DNA of 64,000 bases from Bacteroidales bacterium UBA5197. GTDB lineage: Bacteria > Bacteroidota > Bacteroidia > Bacteroidales > Lentimicrobiaceae. The position numbers and the translations under genes were made by a program. The stretch covers positions 137,236-201,235 of the forward strand of contig DHVX01000055.1 in NCBI GenBank assembly GCA_002412885.1, read 5' to 3'. A model generated the notes under the pieces. That model worked only from the letters and a program-made list of their open reading frames with translations, was not told the origin of the DNA and did not search any database. This document shows, piece after piece, positions 54,019-62,469 of this stretch; position 1 is the first letter of the stretch; the number at the start of each line of letters is the position of its first letter.

Positions 54019-54114
54019 GCCACCAATCCACGAAACCACTAAAACTCACCAATTTTAATCAATTTATATACAATAGTTTGTGCAATTTGGTGTTTTGGAG
54101 CTTTGGTGGCAAAT
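54019..54114. repeat. Inverted repeat built of 7-bp units
   Basis: Left arm reads, from 54020, CCACCAA, TCCACGA, AACCACT, AAAACTC, ACCAATT; the right arm (about 54084-54112) reverse-complements to CCACCAA, AGCTCCA, AAACACC, AAATT. The arms can pair as a long imperfect hairpin around a loop of about 28 AT-rich bases. Same period as the direct heptamer arrays elsewhere. Confidence 0.6.
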
Positions 54115-54250
54115 CTTCTATTTCGACTTTTCGGAGCAAACTCAACTTTAGATTCCAATATTTTTCTTAATTCTGAAATCTCAACCGGTGCACACCAAAT
54201 GCACCAGAGAATAATCCGCTCCTGATTGCTTTCGGGTCCGAAATCCGCTT

Positions 54251-54264
54251 CCGATAGCTATCGG
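54251..54264. repeat. 14-bp perfect palindrome
   Basis: CCGATAGCTATCGG, flanked by TTCCGATAGC..TATCGGGACC. It lies 20 nt before the prfA -7 element, so it could be an operator or a dispersed palindrome. Confidence 0.55.
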
Positions 54265-54283
54265 GACCAAATCCAAAATTCCT

Positions 54284-54291
54284 TACCTTTG
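54284..54291 (+). promoter_or_regulatory. -7 promoter element (TACCTTTG) of prfA
   Basis: TACCTTTG, exact match, 20 nt before the prfA ATG. The 19 bases from 54288 on are identical to those at the ychF promoter (29361-29379). Confidence 0.65.
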
Positions 54292-54311
54292 CACCCCAAA
54301 AACAAAACACA

Positions 54312-55382
54312 ATGCTCGACAAGCTTGAAGCTATATATCAGCGATTTCTTGATATTGAAGACCAGATGAACAACCCGGCCGTAATGGCCGACATGAAGTC
54401 GTATGTCAGACTAAGCAAGGATTACAAAGAATTACAGGCCATCGTTGTTGCTTACAGGGAATACCAATCGGTGGTTGCCAATATGGAAGCTGCCAAAGAA
54501 ATTCTTTACAACGAAAAGGACGAAGAATTCAGGTCTATGGCCAAAGAGGAAATGACCGCGCTGACCGAGAAAAAGGAACAAATGGAAGAAGATATCCGGC
54601 TGATGCTGATACCTTCCGATCCACAGGATGGTAAAAATGCAGTTCTTGAGATTCGTGCAGGTACAGGTGGTGATGAAGCAAGCATTTTTGCTGGCGACCT
54701 CTACCGCATGTATACAAAGTTCTGTGAAACAAAAGGCTGGAAAATTGACTTGGTGGATTGTACCGATGGAACTGTTGGCGGTTATAAAGAAATCATCCTG
54801 AATGTTTCCGGTGAAAATGTTTACGGACTTATGAAATATGAATCGGGTGTTCACCGCGTTCAGAGGGTTCCTCAAACAGAAACACAGGGCAGGGTACACA
54901 CCTCCGCAGCATCAGTGGTGGTGCTTCCTGAAGCTGATGAATTTGATATCGACCTTAAAGCCAGCGATATACGCAAAGATCTTTACTGCTCTTCAGGGCC
55001 TGGCGGACAGTCGGTAAATACAACCTACTCGGCAGTAAGGCTTACCCACCTTCCATCCGGAATTACCGTTGCCATTCAGGATCAGAAATCGCAGATGAAA
55101 AACTTCGACAAAGCCATGACCATTCTTCGCACACGGCTTTTTGAACAGGAGTACCAGAAGTATCTTGACGAGATATCGAAGAAGCGCAAAACCATGGTTT
55201 CAACCGGCGACCGTTCTGCCAAAATCCGCACCTACAATTATCCGCAAAGCCGCATTACCGATCACCGGATAAACCTTACAGTATATAACCTGCAGACATT
55301 TATGGACGGCGATATTCAGAGCATGATCGATGCGCTTCAGCTTGCCGAAAATGCAGAAAGGCTGAAAGAAGCTGTTGGATAA
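54312..55382 (+). CDS. prfA: Peptide chain release factor 1
   Basis: 356 aa class I release factor reading UAA and UAG. The stop-codon recognition motif is the RF1 type P-x-T, here in RVPQTETQGRVHTSAASV. The peptidyl-hydrolysis motif GGQ is at 231-233 in CSSGPGGQSVNTTYSAVRL. N-terminal coiled coil and FAGDLYRMYTKFCETKGW are as expected. Start MLDKLEAIYQRF is typical and sits right after a promoter. Confidence 0.96.
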   Translation: MLDKLEAIYQRFLDIEDQMNNPAVMADMKSYVRLSKDYKELQAIVVAYREYQSVVANMEAAKEILYNEKDEEFRSMAKEEMTALTEKKEQMEEDIRLMLIPSDPQDGKNAVLEIRAGTGGDEASIFAGDLYRMYTKFCETKGWKIDLVDCTDGTVGGYKEIILNVSGENVYGLMKYESGVHRVQRVPQTETQGRVHTSAASVVVLPEADEFDIDLKASDIRKDLYCSSGPGGQSVNTTYSAVRLTHLPSGITVAIQDQKSQMKNFDKAMTILRTRLFEQEYQKYLDEISKKRKTMVSTGDRSAKIRTYNYPQSRITDHRINLTVYNLQTFMDGDIQSMIDALQLAENAERLKEAVG

Positions 55383-55459
55383 ACCTTTTAAAAAATAAGA
55401 TCAATGTCGTTTAGCTAAGGAATATTGTCTTTCCAGCACGTGCGGGACTCAGACTGATA

Positions 55460-55486
55460 GTCATCCTGAGCGGAGTCGAAGGATAT
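55460..55486. repeat. Short dispersed-repeat-like sequence
   Basis: TCATCCTGAGCGGAGTCGAA followed by GGAT. From memory this kind of sequence recurs between genes in many Bacteroidota and other bacterial genomes; only one copy was noticed in this window. It can fold weakly (TCCT..AGGA). It lies in the prfA-pyrF spacer. Confidence 0.4.
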
Positions 55487-55543
55487 TTGACTGACATACG
55501 GCATCAAAATAAGCATTTCTGTTTCATCACTTATTCCTCAAGA

Positions 55544-56383
55544 ATGAATCGTCAGCAACTCATTTCCATTATCAGATCAAAAAAATCATTTCTCTGTGTC
55601 GGCCTTGACAGTGATTTTGATAAAATTCCGGAGCATCTTAAAAACTCCGATGATCCGGTTTTTGAATTCAACCGCAGGATTATTGATGCAACCATGCAAT
55701 ATGCTGTTGCCTACAAACCCAATCTCGCATTCTACGAATCGCGCGGCATAGAAGGGTTAAAGAGCCTGCAGCGCACCATGGATTATCTTGATAACTTCAG
55801 AAATGAGTGCTTTACCATTGCCGACGCCAAGCGAGGCGACATAGGCAATACTTCATCGCAATATGCAAAAGCTTTTTTCAACAAACCGGTTTCAGGGTTT
55901 GATTTTGATGCAGTTACTGTGGCTCCTTACATGGGAGAAGATTCTGTAAGTCCGTTTCTGGGATTTGATGGAAAATGGATTGTATTACTCGCCCTCACAT
56001 CAAACAAGGGAGCATTTGACTTTCAGTTGATTGAAGACAAAACAAATGAGCCACTCTTCGAAAAAGTACTGAAAACATCGATGAAATGGGGCAACAGCGA
56101 AAACATGATGTATGTGGTAGGTGCTACCCGTGCCGAGATGCTTGCTGAAATCAGAAAAACAATTCCCGATCATTTTCTGCTTGTCCCTGGTGTTGGGGCA
56201 CAAGGTGGAAGTCTTCAGGAAGTAGCGAAATATGGACTGAATGATGATTGCGGACTACTGGTTAATGCCTCAAGAAGCATAATTTTTGCGTCCAAAGGCG
56301 AAGATTTTGAACTGAAGGCTAAAGAAGAAGCTGAAAGCATGCAGAAAGAAATGGAAATCATTTTAAATGAGAGAGGAATATAG
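55544..56383 (+). CDS. pyrF: Orotidine 5'-phosphate decarboxylase (type 2)
   Basis: 279 aa TIM-barrel enzyme forming UMP from OMP, last step of pyrimidine synthesis. [18 protein letters not shown] holds the phosphate/ribose contact Asp; [19 protein letters not shown] carries the catalytic Asp-x-Lys-x-x-Asp; [20 protein letters not shown] is the phosphate-binding loop. Length and GNTSxxYA place it in the longer subfamily 2. ATG 55544 matches the family start; the open frame reaches 55487 into the spacer repeat. Confidence 0.95.
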   Translation: MNRQQLISIIRSKKSFLCVGLDSDFDKIPEHLKNSDDPVFEFNRRIIDATMQYAVAYKPNLAFYESRGIEGLKSLQRTMDYLDNFRNECFTIADAKRGDIGNTSSQYAKAFFNKPVSGFDFDAVTVAPYMGEDSVSPFLGFDGKWIVLLALTSNKGAFDFQLIEDKTNEPLFEKVLKTSMKWGNSENMMYVVGATRAEMLAEIRKTIPDHFLLVPGVGAQGGSLQEVAKYGLNDDCGLLVNASRSIIFASKGEDFELKAKEEAESMQKEMEIILNERGI

Positions 56384-56386
56384 GCT

Positions 56387-56455
56387 AGTCAGGGCTTGAC
56401 TCAACACTATTTAGCCTAAGCAAAATGATTGATTTCAATTAGTCAAACCCTGACT
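56387..56455. repeat. 69-bp palindromic element, copy B
   Basis: Left terminus AGTCAGGGCTTGACT (56387-56401) and right terminus AGTCAAACCCTGACT (56441-56455) are inverted copies with one mismatch in 15. Total length is 69 bp, the same as copy A at 3239-3307; each terminus differs from copy A at one base. It starts 4 nt after the pyrF stop, ahead of the terminator. Confidence 0.7.
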
Positions 56456-56490
56456 CCGAAAGGGAATCTGAAGATTGCCTTTCACAAAAA

Positions 56491-56521
56491 AAAAAGCCTG
56501 CACTTTCCATGCAGGCTTTTT
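56491..56521. terminator. Bidirectional intrinsic terminator between pyrF and ilvE
   Basis: Arms AAAAAGCCTGCA / TGCAGGCTTTTT with a 7-nt loop, A-run on the left and T-run on the right, between two converging genes. Confidence 0.9.
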
Positions 56522-56536
56522 TTATGAATTCAATGG

Positions 56537-57556
56537 TTATTCGACAATATAATTCCATCCAAAAAGATCGGGTTCATCCCCATATTGAATGGCTTGCAGG
56601 CGTTTATAGAGTTTTGTGGAGATAGGACCTGCCTCACCATTTTTGCAGTATTTGTAAACATGACCGGTTAAATGATCTTCAATTTTACAAACCGGAGAAA
56701 TAACAGCTGCAGTTCCACAGGCACCAACTTCATCAAAATCAGGAAGTTCTTCAACGGCAACAGGGCGAACCTCAATGTCCATACCCATATCGCGTGCCAG
56801 ATCCATCAAACTCTTGTTTGTAATGGAAGGCAGAATAGATTCTGATTTCGGGGTGATATAGGTATTGCCTTTGATGGCAAAAAAGTTGGCTGGCCCGGCC
56901 TCATCGATGAATTTTTTCTCTTTGGCATCGAGGAAAAGAGCTGCGGCATAACCTGCTGCATGTGCTTCTTCACCTGCAGCTAAGCTGGCAGCATAATTTC
57001 CACCAACTTTAAAGCGTCCGGTTCCTTTTGGTGCAGCACGATCGTGATCACGGGCAATCTGAAGTGAAACAGGTTTAAAACCTTCCTTAAAGTAAGGTCC
57101 AACAGGAGTAACAAATACCATAAACAGGTATTCATCGGCAGGTTTAACCCCAACTCTGGCACCGGTTCCGATCAGAAGCGGGCGAAGGTAAAGTGAGGCA
57201 CCGGTTCCGTGAGGAGGAATAAAGCGTTCATTCAGCTTTATTGCCGAAACAATGGCTTTGTGAAAAAGATCGTGGGGAACAACAGCCATCATAACGCCTT
57301 TGGCTGAGCTTTCCATACGTTTTGCATTCTCTTCCCAACGGAAAATGCGGATTTTATCATCCTTGCCTCTGAAGGCTTTCATCCCTTCAAAAGCTTCCTG
57401 TCCGTAATGAAGTGAAGACGCAGCAATATGGAGGCTGATAAATTCAGAAGATGAAATCTCCAGTTCGCCCCATTTGCCATTTCTGTAGTAACAACGGACA
57501 TTGTAGTCGGTTTTAACATACCCGAAGGGTAAATGTGTCCAGTCAAGATCTAACAT
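56537..57556 (-). CDS. ilvE: Branched-chain amino acid aminotransferase
   Basis: 339 aa fold type IV PLP transaminase for leucine, isoleucine and valine. Seen: SLHYGQEAFEGMKAFRGKDD (start of the catalytic fold), the PLP lysine in GTGRFKVGGNYAASLAAGEE, FIDEAGPANFFAIKG with the cofactor-contact Glu, SILPSITNKSLMDLARDMGM, and EVGACGTAAVISPVCKIED. Length fits the BCAT type 2 family. Likely promoter on the minus strand: ATTG at 57628-57631, 19-nt spacer, TAATTTAG at 57601-57608 (one mismatch). Confidence 0.95.
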   Translation of the reverse strand: MLDLDWTHLPFGYVKTDYNVRCYYRNGKWGELEISSSEFISLHIAASSLHYGQEAFEGMKAFRGKDDKIRIFRWEENAKRMESSAKGVMMAVVPHDLFHKAIVSAIKLNERFIPPHGTGASLYLRPLLIGTGARVGVKPADEYLFMVFVTPVGPYFKEGFKPVSLQIARDHDRAAPKGTGRFKVGGNYAASLAAGEEAHAAGYAAALFLDAKEKKFIDEAGPANFFAIKGNTYITPKSESILPSITNKSLMDLARDMGMDIEVRPVAVEELPDFDEVGACGTAAVISPVCKIEDHLTGHVYKYCKNGEAGPISTKLYKRLQAIQYGDEPDLFGWNYIVE

Positions 57557-57795
57557 AAAAGTATATTTTAAGTGGTTTTAATTCTCCGTGTTAATGGTGG
57601 CTAAATTAGGAACTTTCCTCATATTGGCAATGGAAAATTAAAATTTAATCCATATTTAGAATCATTTTAACCTATTATAAATCAGATATTTGACAAATTA
57701 CAATATTCATCGCTGGCTTTTGTTCATTATATATCAGCATACTTCAAGGCAGCCACACGCCTAAAAATATATGGTTTCCTGAAAATGAAAAATGG

Positions 57796-57803
57796 TATCT
57801 TTG
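57796..57803 (+). promoter_or_regulatory. -7 promoter element (TATCTTTG) of the RuvC-like gene
   Basis: TATCTTTG, exact match. It lies inside the first codons of the longer open frame (57792), which argues for the ATG at 57876 as the true start. The 319 bp between ilvE and that ATG hold no other gene. Confidence 0.58.
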
Positions 57804-57875
57804 AAAAAGTGTGGATACCCACAAATCGACAAATCTCATGCATTCAGCATAAAGGGCAGATTTATCAGCAGAACA

Positions 57876-58349
57876 ATGACAAAACCCGAAAAGTATCTCT
57901 TATCTGTGGATGCCGGAATAAGAACCGGCCTGGCGTTATATAACGGATCAGGCAAGCTTGAATGGTATCGCTCGCATAATCTGGGATCCATGGCATCGCT
58001 GCGAAAAGTAGCTTATTCATTACTGAGGTCAATTGAAGGGCTTGAATACATTGTTGTTGAAGGAGGAGGCCCCATTACCAATGTATGGTTAAATACAGCC
58101 CGAAAGCTCAATATTTCAGTCATCAGAACCGATGCCGGTGAATGGAGGAAAGAACTCATGTATATGAAAGAATACCCCAACAGCCAAAAAGCCAAAGATT
58201 CGGCAATAAAATTGTCACAGCAAATCATAGATGCCTCTGATGCTCCGGCTTTCAATACACCCACACATGATGCCGCTGAGGCAATACTAATAGGGAAATG
58301 GGGATGTAAAAAAGTAAACTGGATTCAGTCTGTATTTTTACAACATTAA
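57876..58349 (+). CDS. Small RuvC/RNase H-fold protein, uncharacterised
   Basis: 157 aa. First strand YLLSVDAGIRTGLALYNGSG with Asp12 and the DxGxxxG turn; central strand EYIVVEGGGPITNVW with Glu62; C-terminal helix NTPTHDAAEAILIGKWG with Asp132 and Glu135 in a DAAxA arrangement. These four acidic positions match the order Asp-Glu-Asp-Asp of RuvC-type Holliday-junction nucleases, whose last motif is DAAD. It is not canonical RuvC (no basic DNA-binding loops recognised). It stands alone with its own promoter, upstream of a sensor kinase. Nuclease activity is inference; it could also be a YqgF-like or inactive fold member. Confidence 0.7.
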   Translation: MTKPEKYLLSVDAGIRTGLALYNGSGKLEWYRSHNLGSMASLRKVAYSLLRSIEGLEYIVVEGGGPITNVWLNTARKLNISVIRTDAGEWRKELMYMKEYPNSQKAKDSAIKLSQQIIDASDAPAFNTPTHDAAEAILIGKWGCKKVNWIQSVFLQH

Positions 58350-58518
58350 TTGAAAATCAATACCTACAGAACCATTAACAATTTATTAACAATGCAGAAT
58401 GTATCTAAATATCAATTACATATGTAGATTTGCTATTACAAAACGTTCTAAATTACATTCGTACTAAATTTCAAAGGAAAAAACAATTAATTTTACATCG
58501 AAAACAAGGGGTAATTCA

Positions 58519-59649
58519 ATGAATCAAATTAATGTTCAGGCACTTGCCGGGCAACAAAGTAAAGAACGCCTGTTATTAGATGCTGATTATGAACAGTTAA
58601 GGGCAAACAATCTTGCTGTAACAATTTTAAATGCAATGCCCATAGCTTCGATGGTGCTAAACAAGCAGAGGCAGCTTATTTTTGGTAACACGGCATTTCT
58701 TACACTACTTCAGATCGACAGCATTGAACCATTTATTGGGATAAAGCCTGGTGACCTATTGGGATGTAACAATGTAAAAAGCGGGTTTAACGGTTGTGGC
58801 ACCTCAGATGCCTGCAGGGTTTGCGGTGTTTTCAAAACACTATCAGATTGCATTTCTGATGGTTCCGGGCTCGCTGAATGCACAATTAATTCAAGCATAG
58901 GTGCACAAAACCTGGCTGTAAAAGCGGAAACAATTACCATTGATCAAAAGGAGTTTATACTTTTCTCATTTCTTGACATTTCAAATGAAAAGAAGCGAAT
59001 TCTGCTCGAAAGAATTTTTTACCATGATATCCTGAATACCGCGCATAACATCAGCGGGATGACTGAATTGCTTGCCTCTGGTGAGTATGAAGACAGTCGT
59101 GAACAATTCCTGGGAATGTTGATGAAATCAGCTTCAAAACTTATTGACGAAATCAACACACACCGCTTAATCACTTTTGATACCCAACTGGAACAATCCT
59201 CCAAACCTGTAATCATCAATTCGCGATCATTTTTCAATGATCTGCAAACAGAGTTCAGGTCATATATGACTGGCAATGAATCTTTTATGTTTGATTCCAG
59301 AAGTGAAGATTTTAGCTTCTATGGAAATGAAGTCTTGATTAAGCGTGTGGTTACCAACATGATTAAGAATGCATTTGAAGCAGAACAGGATGAAGTAAGA
59401 ATCACGTTCGGCATGATTCCATTTCAGCAAAATGGCGCAATGATATGGGTAAACAATCCGGGTTACATGACCGAAGAAGTTCAGCTTCAGATTTTTAACC
59501 GCTCATTTTCTACCAAAGCTTCCGATCGCGGGCTTGGAACTTACAGCATGAAATTGCTGACTGAAAAGTACCTCAATGGGAAAATCTATTTCACCAGTAA
59601 AAAAGAAACCGGCACCTCATTTATAATTGAAATTCCAGGGCAAGGCTAA
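58519..59649 (+). CDS. Soluble PAS sensor histidine kinase with a cysteine cluster
   Basis: 376 aa, no transmembrane helix or signal peptide. A PAS domain lies at about 35-155 (AMPIASMVLNKQRQLIFGNT) and contains Cys83, Cys93, Cys99 and Cys102 (LLGCNNVKSGF, NGCGTSDACRVCGVF). The phosphoacceptor box is IFYHDILNTAHNISGMTELL with His169. The ATPase domain has the N box NMIKNAFEAEQDE, a weak G1 (WVNNPGYM rather than DxGxG) and G2 SDRGLGTYSMKLLTEKYLNG. No response regulator is adjacent. The cysteines suggest redox, metal or Fe-S sensing (inference). It probably acts in the cytoplasm. Confidence 0.83.
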   Translation: MNQINVQALAGQQSKERLLLDADYEQLRANNLAVTILNAMPIASMVLNKQRQLIFGNTAFLTLLQIDSIEPFIGIKPGDLLGCNNVKSGFNGCGTSDACRVCGVFKTLSDCISDGSGLAECTINSSIGAQNLAVKAETITIDQKEFILFSFLDISNEKKRILLERIFYHDILNTAHNISGMTELLASGEYEDSREQFLGMLMKSASKLIDEINTHRLITFDTQLEQSSKPVIINSRSFFNDLQTEFRSYMTGNESFMFDSRSEDFSFYGNEVLIKRVVTNMIKNAFEAEQDEVRITFGMIPFQQNGAMIWVNNPGYMTEEVQLQIFNRSFSTKASDRGLGTYSMKLLTEKYLNGKIYFTSKKETGTSFIIEIPGQG

Positions 59650-59855
59650 GAAAGTTGTTTCTTCCTGATTCTCTCCTCTGACATTCTTTTTATTTCACCA
59701 TGTCACTTCAACTGCTCAATACTTTTTGAGATTGAAGACTTCCGGGTCCGTTATACATATAAGGCCGGGATAAGACAATTTGTCAGCCTTTTGCTGCATG
59801 GCACAACCTTTGAACGATACGCGCAAAACAGTATCCAACAAAAAAATACATAACC

Positions 59856-61760
59856 ATGCAAACAGGAAAAATCAACGTTCAAACGGAAAATATTTTTCCA
59901 ATCATCAAAAAATTCTTGTATTCTGATCATGAGATTTTCCTCAGGGAACTCATCTCAAATGCCGTTGATGCAACTCAAAAATTAAAAGCCCTGGCATCAA
60001 TGGGCAATGTGAAAGAAGAACTTGGTGATCTTACCATTGAAGTTATCATTGACAAAGCCAACAATACCCTGACTTTCAGAGACAACGGTGTTGGTATGAC
60101 TGCCGAAGAGATTGACAAATACATCAATCAGATTGCATTTTCGGGCGCTGAAGAGTTTGTTAAAAAATACAAAGGCAAAAGCGAAACTGATACAGCGCAA
60201 TTGATCGGGCATTTCGGACTAGGCTTTTATTCATCTTTCATGGTATCGAAGAAAGTTGAAATTATTTCGAAAACCTACAAAAAAGGACCTGGATCGAAAG
60301 CCGTAAGGTGGGAATGTGATGGCAGTCCGGAATATAGCATCACCGAAGCCGAAAGAAGCAACAGAGGAACTGACATCATCCTTCATATTGCCGATGATTC
60401 GCACGAATTTCTGGAAGAAACCAGAATACTTGATTTATTAAAGAAATATTGCAAATTTCTGCCGGTTCCTATTCGTTTTGGCAACGAAAAAAACTGGGAG
60501 AAAGTTGAAGGCGAGAAAGATGAGAAGGGAAATGACAAATACAACGAAACCGAGACTCCCCGCATCATCAACAATGTAAACCCTGCCTGGAAACGCAAGC
60601 CCAGCGAACTGACCGATGAAGATTACAAGAGCTTTTACCGCGAATTATATCCTTCGCTTTTCGAAGATCCCTTGTTCAACATCCATCTGAATGTTGACTA
60701 TCCATTCAATCTCACAGGTATTCTGTATTTCCCGAAAGTAAAACGCAACTTCGAAGTTCAGAAGGAAAAAATTCAGCTATACTCAAATCAGGTTTTTGTA
60801 ACTGATTCGGTGGAAGGAATTGTTCCTGATTTCCTAACGCTCATGCATGGTGTTCTTGATTCTCCTGATATTCCGCTGAATGTTTCGCGCTCATACCTGC
60901 AAAGCGATTCAAACGTCAAGAAAATATCTAACCACATTATGAAAAAAGTGGCTGATAAACTTGAAGATATTTTCAAAAACAACCGTGAAGAATTTGAGAA
61001 AAAATGGGACGACATCCGCATCTTTATTGAGTACGGAGTAATTTCAGAACCAAAATTCTGGGAAAGAGCTGAGAAATTCTGTCTGCTGAAAGATACCGCA
61101 GGAAAATACCAGACATTCAATGAGTATAAGGAATCGATCAAAGCCCTGCAAACTGACAAAGACAACAAGCTGGTTTACCTTTATACCTCCGACACCATCG
61201 AACAGCACGGTTATATTGAAACCGCTACTGCCAGAGGTTACAGTGTACTGATTATGGATGGCCCCATTGATAACCATTTCGTAAATACACTGGAACAAAA
61301 GTTTGAGAACTCCTCTTTTGTCAGGGTGGATGCCGATGTGGTTGACAAGCTTATAAAAAAAGAGGACGCCATGCCTTCTAAGCTTACTGAAGAAGAGCAG
61401 AATAAGATAAAGCCCGTTTTTGATGAGATTGTTGGCAAGGATAACTACACTATAGTTTTTGAAAGCCTCAGTGAAACCGATATGCCATTGCAGATTACCC
61501 GTCCTGAATTTATGCGAAGGATGAAAGATATGTCATCACTTGGTGGAATGTCATACATGGGAAGTTTGCCCGATTCGTTCAATCTTGTTGTTAACAGCAA
61601 CCATCCGCTTATTTCGAAGCTGAATACCAGTGAATCAGCTGATGAAAACAAGGAGCTGGCAAAACAATTGTTTGACCTTGCAAGGCTATCGCAGAATCTG
61701 CTTAAAGGCGAAGAACTTACCGGCTTTATAAAGCGAAGTATAAACATTATCGGGCACTAA
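59856..61760 (+). CDS. htpG: Molecular chaperone HtpG (Hsp90)
   Basis: 634 aa ATP-dependent chaperone. The N-terminal GHKL ATPase shows FLRELISNAVDATQKLKALA (Glu-Asn pair), LTFRDNGVGMTAEEIDKYIN and LIGHFGLGFYSSFMVS. The middle domain has NIHLNVDYPFNLTGILYFPK and PLNVSRSYLQSD with the conserved Arg, and the C-terminal dimerisation domain ends in LTGFIKRSINIIG. A strong hairpin follows. No heat-shock element was identified in the 206 bp upstream. Confidence 0.96.
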   Translation: MQTGKINVQTENIFPIIKKFLYSDHEIFLRELISNAVDATQKLKALASMGNVKEELGDLTIEVIIDKANNTLTFRDNGVGMTAEEIDKYINQIAFSGAEEFVKKYKGKSETDTAQLIGHFGLGFYSSFMVSKKVEIISKTYKKGPGSKAVRWECDGSPEYSITEAERSNRGTDIILHIADDSHEFLEETRILDLLKKYCKFLPVPIRFGNEKNWEKVEGEKDEKGNDKYNETETPRIINNVNPAWKRKPSELTDEDYKSFYRELYPSLFEDPLFNIHLNVDYPFNLTGILYFPKVKRNFEVQKEKIQLYSNQVFVTDSVEGIVPDFLTLMHGVLDSPDIPLNVSRSYLQSDSNVKKISNHIMKKVADKLEDIFKNNREEFEKKWDDIRIFIEYGVISEPKFWERAEKFCLLKDTAGKYQTFNEYKESIKALQTDKDNKLVYLYTSDTIEQHGYIETATARGYSVLIMDGPIDNHFVNTLEQKFENSSFVRVDADVVDKLIKKEDAMPSKLTEEEQNKIKPVFDEIVGKDNYTIVFESLSETDMPLQITRPEFMRRMKDMSSLGGMSYMGSLPDSFNLVVNSNHPLISKLNTSESADENKELAKQLFDLARLSQNLLKGEELTGFIKRSINIIGH

Positions 61761-61770
61761 AAAAAGTAAG

Positions 61771-61798
61771 CACCGGAAAAACTTCCGGTGTTTTTTTT
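61771..61798 (+). terminator. Intrinsic terminator after htpG
   Basis: Arms CACCGGAA / TTCCGGTG with a 4-nt loop, followed by an eight-T run; 10 bp after the htpG stop. Confidence 0.9.
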
Positions 61799-61861
61799 AA
61801 ATCTGAATGGAGTTAAAAGAATTTTTGTCTTAAATTTACTATCAAAATAAAACCAAATCCT

Positions 61862-62452
61862 ATGAAAAAATCACTGATTATCTTGTTGGTTGTCGCGGGA
61901 GCAATTCTGCTGATCGTTATGTCGTTGAGTGGCCGATACAATAAATTGGTTACCCTCGAAGAGAGTGTTACTGCCGCCTGGTCGCAGGTAGAAAATGTTT
62001 ATCAGCGCAGGGCCGATCTTATCCCAAATCTGGTAAATACAGTAAAAGGATATGCTGATTTTGAACAAAGCACCCTTACACAGGTAATTGAAGCCCGTTC
62101 CAAAGCAACCAGTGTTACCATTGATCCAACAAACCTGAATGAGGCCAGTATGCAGCAATTTCAGCAGGCGCAGGAGGGACTTGGGTCAGCACTTTCAAGA
62201 CTTATGGTCGTTGTAGAACGCTATCCCGATCTGAAAGCAAATCAGAACTTTATGGATTTGCAGGCTCAGCTTGAAGGAACCGAAAACCGCATAACTGTTG
62301 AGCGCAGAGCCTTTAATGAAACTGCCCAGGCATATAACACCCATCTCCGTACATTTCCAAACAATATAATTGCCGGCCTGTTTGGCTTTGATAAGAAAGC
62401 ATATTTCCAGGCAGAATCAGGTGCCGAAAAAGCCCCTGAAGTACAGTTCTAA
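61862..62452 (+). CDS. lemA: LemA-family membrane protein
   Basis: 196 aa. An N-terminal membrane anchor (LIILLVVAGAILLIVMSLSG) and a long helical domain with the family motifs AAWSQVENVYQRRADLIPNL, VNTVKGYADFEQSTLTQVIE, RYPDLKANQNFMDLQAQLEG and NRITVERRAFNETAQAYNTH. Function is unknown in general. It heads a three-gene set with two TPM-domain genes, a very common pairing. A near -7 box TAAATTTA (one mismatch) is at 61831-61838. Confidence 0.92.
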   Translation: MKKSLIILLVVAGAILLIVMSLSGRYNKLVTLEESVTAAWSQVENVYQRRADLIPNLVNTVKGYADFEQSTLTQVIEARSKATSVTIDPTNLNEASMQQFQQAQEGLGSALSRLMVVVERYPDLKANQNFMDLQAQLEGTENRITVERRAFNETAQAYNTHLRTFPNNIIAGLFGFDKKAYFQAESGAEKAPEVQF

Positions 62453-62469
62453 TAATTATATAAAAGGAA

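Larger units (their letters stand above)
53969..54311. other. 343-bp intergenic region between purM and prfA
   Basis: No gene. Holds an inverted heptamer-type repeat (54019-54114), a self-complementary stretch around GGTGCACACCAAATGCACC (about 54189-54207), the 14-bp palindrome CCGATAGCTATCGG (54251-54264) inside AATCC-type heptamer remnants, and the prfA promoter at 54284-54291. Confidence 0.75.
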
